Assembly: GCA_038501785.1 (NCBI GenBank)
Contig: JBAMJR010000031.1
Coordinates: 11,999,501 to 12,063,500, forward strand
DNA: 64,000 bases
Source: Myoxocephalus aenaeus
Taxonomy: Eukaryota > Chordata > Actinopteri > Perciformes > Cottidae
Reading direction: 5' to 3'
In this document: in pieces, positions 60,188 to 64,000 of the stretch
Layout of the letters: each line of letters begins with the position of its first letter
How positions within the stretch are numbered: the first letter of the stretch is position 1
Made by a program: the position numbers and the translations under genes
Notes under the pieces: generated by a model
Told to the model about the DNA's origin: nothing
Databases searched by the model: none
What the model saw: only the letters and a program-made list of their open reading frames with translations

Positions 60188-60427
60188 CCGTAAAATTTGG
60201 GTTATAAGCCGCTACTTATTTTTTAATTTTTTTATCAACTTTGACCCATCCATCCATTATCAGCCGCTTATCCGGGGTCGGGTCGCGGTGGCAGCAGGTT
60301 CAGCAGGCCGACCCAGGCTTCCCTCTCCCCCGCAACTTTGACCCATGTGGCTTAAATATCGTTGCGGCTAATTTGTGGATTTTTCAGATTTTTTTTTAGA
60401 GGGTGCCTTATAACCCGCATTTTACAG
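60188..60427. mobile_element. TA-flanked MITE (Tc1/mariner-like), carrying a SINE fragment
   Basis: The ends are CCGTAAAATTTGGGTTATAAG and, read inward from the right, CTGTAAAATGCGGGTTATAAG, an inverted repeat with three mismatches in 21. TA is present on both sides (60186-60187 and 60428-60429). Without the inserted SINE piece and its duplication the element is about 140 bp. The TA duplication and size suggest a Tc1/mariner-type MITE; the family is not certain. Confidence 0.8.
60250..60332 (-). mobile_element. SINE/RTE-tail fragment with 14-bp target duplication
   Basis: CAACTTTGACCCAT occurs at 60236-60249 and at 60333-60346 around the insert. The insert, 'ccatccattatcagccgct' and then 'tatccggggtcgggtcgcgg', is the 3' region shared by fish RTE LINEs and their SINEs. 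The CATCC repeat at its left would be the 3' tail, so it lies on the minus strand. The duplication shows insertion by target-primed reverse transcription into the MITE. Confidence 0.8.
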
Positions 60428-60429
60428 TA

Positions 60430-61533
60430 CACAAAAATTAGGTTTAACCTCGGACCAACTAACAGACACTATTAGTATGATACACTACACAATAACGTCT
60501 TTGAATTGAGGTATTTTTCATCCAAGTGTATTTCTAATGATACACATTTTGAACGTGTCCTGTTGCTGAGGTTCAAAATTGCAACCATCAGCTTTAAAAG
60601 TTAATTTGTAAATGCTTTTCCAGTATTTTTGAGGCTACTCTTCTGTTTGTTAGATGTAAAATATCTCATGGTTCCAGTAGATAACTGATTAATGTAACCA
60701 AGGCGGTTGAGAGGAGCATCCATCAGTTTTAGGGTAAGTGGTTTGAGCCCAAAGTCTTCCTCTCTCATGTTGAGCGAGGAATTGAACTCCTAGGTTCAGT
60801 TTATTAAAATGCAGATGTTAAATTTCTCCCTATGTGGGTAAAAAAAAATATTGAACAATTTTCTTGCATTAATCAGTCTGTCTGCTTTCTATTGAAAAAT
60901 ATAACTGTCAACAATGAATCAGGATCATTCTGGTGCTTTCTAATTTATAAAACAAACCTATGTTTCAGGGTAATAAGTTAATAAATCATATTATAATACG
61001 GGTAGATCAAATCAAGCATTCTGATTGGTTGAGAGTGAGTCACGGGGTGTATTTTATTCAGCCATAAAGTACTGTACAGCCTGTTTAAATTTAGAGCGTT
61101 CCATATCAGTGCGCACTTAAAATAACAGGTAGATTTAAATTGCGCGACCGTTAGTTGTCGTTTCAAGCTTGACAGTTACCAAACATGTTTTGTGTAAACT
61201 TTAATATTGTAACGTCCGCAGTAACGACTCGCAGACGTTGGTTTCCTTAACTTGCAGGTTTATTGCTTGAGTGTTCACAGTATTGCAACGGGGCTCTTCG
61301 CTAACAGTAGCTCAAACGGAACAGCTAACAAGCTCACGTAGCGTCCCCCACACTAGCATAACGAACGATAACACACACGTCACTTCCTCCCTAACCTAAA
61401 GATGAGGAATGAAAAGGGTTTGATCACAAAATCCTGATAATTTCCAGTGAGAGATAATTACGTTGGTAACTATTTTGTGCTGAAAGGGAGCTTACTATTA
61501 CTATTTATAAAGTCGCAGGTACCCTTATTATAA
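60430..61533. other. Non-coding stretch, no gene seen
   Basis: The block 60998-61100 ('gggtagatcaaatcaagcat', 'gtcacggggtgtattttatt') looks like a dispersed repeat, and 61205-61400 is somewhat GC-richer. Neither has clear ends. Confidence 0.45.
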
Positions 61534-61681
61534 AAGCAATAAGGTACTCGAGGCAGTACTGTGTCTACAATAATGTACAGTTCAAGAGTTTGCCGGCCCT
61601 CCGCTGCGCGTCGGGCCTAACAACTCCCTTGAACAGTACATTATTGCACGACACAGTGCTGCCTCTCGTACCTTATTGCTT
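61534..61681. repeat. Large fold-back palindrome
   Basis: The left arm starts AAGCAATAAGGTACTCGAGG and the right arm, read inward on the other strand, starts AAGCAATAAGGTACGAGAGG. They remain complementary, with some mismatches and small bulges, through AATAATGTAC and GTTCAAG. The loop is itself GGCCC...GGGCC, so the whole segment can fold into one long stem. A second, smaller inverted repeat (GTACCCTTATT / AATAAGGTAC) overlaps the left base at about 61519-61549. Confidence 0.9.
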
Positions 61682-63479
61682 AAATAGCATGTGTTGTATG
61701 TGTTTTATTCAGTCAATCATTACAATACAATAAGTAAAGCCACAATCTAATATACAAAACAGAAAGACATGAAGTGTTCTGTAGATGTGCATCATGAAGT
61801 AAATTGATAAAGATGTCTCACTGAATTGTAATCTAAAAAATGCTCTTAACACAGTCAGATTCATCAAACATCTACAGCATAAACAGCTTCATTGAAAATA
61901 ATTAGATTATTCAAATTATAAAACTGTTTTGAAATGTATATTTGATATACATGATGAAAGGGAAGAAGAAGAAGAAAAAAAAGCCCAGAGGGTTATGATT
62001 CTATTCCATTTTATGATCAGAGATACGAAGCGGTTTTATTAGTATCAAACCTTCTGTTTTCCTTTTCTTTGATCAGACAGTTTAAAGCATATTAATGCCA
62101 ATTTTAGACTGTAATTTATTTAAGTTCCTTTAATTAAGGCTTCTCATGTGTAGACATGACATTTGAGAGGTTTGCCATCTTTTTTTAAATGATAAAAAGC
62201 ATATTTCCCAAAGTTTCAAATTGGCATACATTACAGAAAATGGTATTATTATATTAGTCACAATAATCACAATAAGTATTAGTATCAACTTAAAACACCC
62301 GCCACCTGGGACCCGACACCTGTAGCCGATGTCAGGATGCCACAGATGTGTGGACGACATGTTGGACTTTCTAAGAAAAAGGTCAAAGGTCAAGAAAAAA
62401 AATGGAAAAAGCTCAGAGATATGAGGAAACAAGACAGAAAACACACTTTTCTTTCTCTGTCTAAAATCCATCTGCAATACGGGGATGAATGGAGGAGGTT
62501 GAGAAGGGAAAAAAGAGAGAGGAGGAAGAGTTTGGTGGGGGGGGGGGTTCAAGAGCTCAATCCATCCCATAGATGAAAAGCAAACGGCAATCGGTGAGGC
62601 GCAAACATGCGTGTCATCCCCATGGAATTGGCTGGCGGTTGGTGGCTCATCAGGGTCCTTCTTTCTCTTTTTCTGTGCAAATGGGAAAGAGATGGAGGAT
62701 GAGAATGAGCAAGAGAGAGACAGACATTTATATTTCATTGGACTAGACGCCACGATGCCAGTTAAACTGATGTCGCAGCTCTCCAGAGGAGGGAAAGCAC
62801 AGATGAAGAGCAAAAGAGCAAAAAGAGCAACAAAAAAAACAAAAGGAAGGAGATGAGAGTGGGACATGCAAACAATAATGGTGAAAGATGAGCGAAATAG
62901 CAAGAGAGAGGGGAGACGAGGGAAAGAGCATGAGAGGTTAATCTTGAACAAATATTCATAGTGACAGAACAAGAGGGCCGCATGCGGCGAGTTGTTACTG
63001 GGAGTGGATAAGAGGGGATTTACACAGCAAGTGGAGACTGAGGGAGTGAAATCGTGAAACAGAGAGGGACAGACACAGTGAAGGAGACAAGGCAAGGTGA
63101 GACATGAGGAGTGGGAGAAGAAGTGGGGACTAAGAGATAGCTTCAGTACAAGTACGACACGGAGAGAGAAGGAGGCGATTCAGTAAGAGCGATCCAAAGG
63201 ACACGGACGAATGCATAGAGACACAACTTGGGAAAAATGGAGGGAGGTGTAGGGTTTTTAGAGCTTAGTCTGTCACATTTGGACTTTACACAGTGTAAGA
63301 AAGAATTGTTTGTGTACATTACAATGCATGGAATATGATAATTAATAAGGGATATTATTATGAAGAATGTGTAATTGTATGCATATGAAGGTCACTGTTT
63401 TATTAATGATTAATGTGTGAATGGATTTTAAAACAACGTTTGCACAGTGCATGTGGATGCCGGTGGACTGTTTTGAGAC
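61682..63479. other. Non-coding stretch, purine-rich in its middle
   Basis: From about 62360 to 63250 the plus strand is strongly purine-rich, which removes stop codons from the minus strand and creates a 321-codon open frame that I do not accept as a gene. 61682-62130 is AT-rich and unremarkable. Confidence 0.6.
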
Positions 63480-64000
63480 GGAAGTGTAGTTCTCTTGTTC
63501 GCTTGAGGTGGCGGAGCTGAACATTGACTTTATGAAGCAGCAGACAACCCGGTCTGTAGAAGAAGAAGACTAGCTCCGCCCCGGAAGCTGCAGTCCAGTG
63601 AACATGGAGTTTGTTGGAAAAGGTGTGAAAATATGACTTTTAACCAGTAGGAAGGGCTTTAAGCTCCATGTGTGATAGTATGGACTAACCTACGCGCGGT
63701 AGAGGAGGCTCTCTCTCGGGGGACGCGAGCGAAGCGGACGTGGGAGTCAGTAGAGTCCGCTGAGGAAGGAGGGACCCGATCGACATGCATAAGCTGTTTT
63801 TGTGATCATTCTTTGATTAAATACTTTTTAATCATCATAACTCATCGACTCCTGGACCTTTACTCCTCATGACCACCCGGGATTTTACGATTACTCAACA
63901 GAGGCAAAGAGAAGGTTAAAGACGATATGAAGTCTGTCACACACTGAGAAGTAAATCTGAGCGCGCCGCAGATGAAGACGGACTGAGATGGTGAAATGTC
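63480..64000. other. CpG-richer end of the window, nature unknown
   Basis: Contains 'gctccgccccggaagctgc' (GC-box-like CCGCCCC) at about 63574-63594, then an ATG at 63604 (11-codon frame only) and CpG-rich sequence around 63690-63780. It could be a promoter with a 5' untranslated exon of a gene running out of the window, or part of a long terminal repeat. Neither can be decided here. Confidence 0.3.

Noticed and set aside
62130..63095. 321-codon open frame on the minus strand, longest in the window
   Set aside because: The opposite strand is purine-rich, which removes stop codons. The predicted protein is Ser/Phe/Leu/Pro-rich with no domain, and the frame lies in non-coding sequence.

Overview
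The window is vertebrate nuclear DNA, most likely from a teleost fish. There are no bacterial-style operons. It has very many long (CA)n/(GT)n microsatellites and a transposable-element mix typical of fish: a DIRS1-like tyrosine-recombinase retroelement, piggyBac-like elements on TTAA, several hAT elements with 8-bp target duplications, a CR1/L2/Rex-group LINE, and tRNA- and RTE-related SINE pieces. I found no host protein-coding exon I would defend. The long open frames come from microsatellites, purine-rich strands or transposon remains. The window reads as intergenic or intronic sequence heavily reworked by mobile elements. All family assignments come from reading motifs and ends; no search was run.

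Layout. 1-240: tail of a non-autonomous hAT element whose relative lies at 52098-53449. 240-17470: ordinary non-coding DNA with many dinucleotide repeats and a tRNA-derived SINE at 5690-5860. 17470-19448: 5'-truncated LINE with a broken reverse transcriptase. 19581-20535: deleted hAT element flanked by GTGTAAGC, keeping part of a dimerisation domain. 23880-24130: interspersed repeat with a second, inverted copy near 51440-51660. 25771-27917: an inverted-repeat element with a close relative (26702-27816) inserted in it. 31085-31588: small hAT element flanked by TTCTAACT. 31691-34073: piggyBac-like element 1.

34825-42567 is the centrepiece: a DIRS1-like element on the minus strand with unequal inverted terminal repeats, an internal complementary region matching both outer ends, and decayed gag, RT/RNase H and tyrosine-recombinase regions. 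piggyBac-like element 2 (36143-38507) is inserted in it on a TTAA. 45324-46784: piggyBac-like element 3, with a short N-terminal transposase frame, a long (CA)n and palindromes matching the oestrogen-response-element core. 52098-53449: hAT element flanked by GATTTATT with a second hAT remnant inside. 60188-60427: small TA-flanked MITE carrying a SINE fragment with its own 14-bp duplication. 61534-61681: a large fold-back palindrome. 63480-64000: a CpG-richer end of unknown nature.

No gene set here works together as a pathway. The story is layered transposition: DIRS then piggyBac inside it; hAT with hAT inside it; MITE then SINE. Tandem arrays have also expanded inside transposon introns and a leader. 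The least familiar pattern is that elements 1 and 2 both carry a large tandem array in what looks like the transposase intron; in element 2 it is a higher-order repeat whose monomers include a copy of the exon-intron junction.
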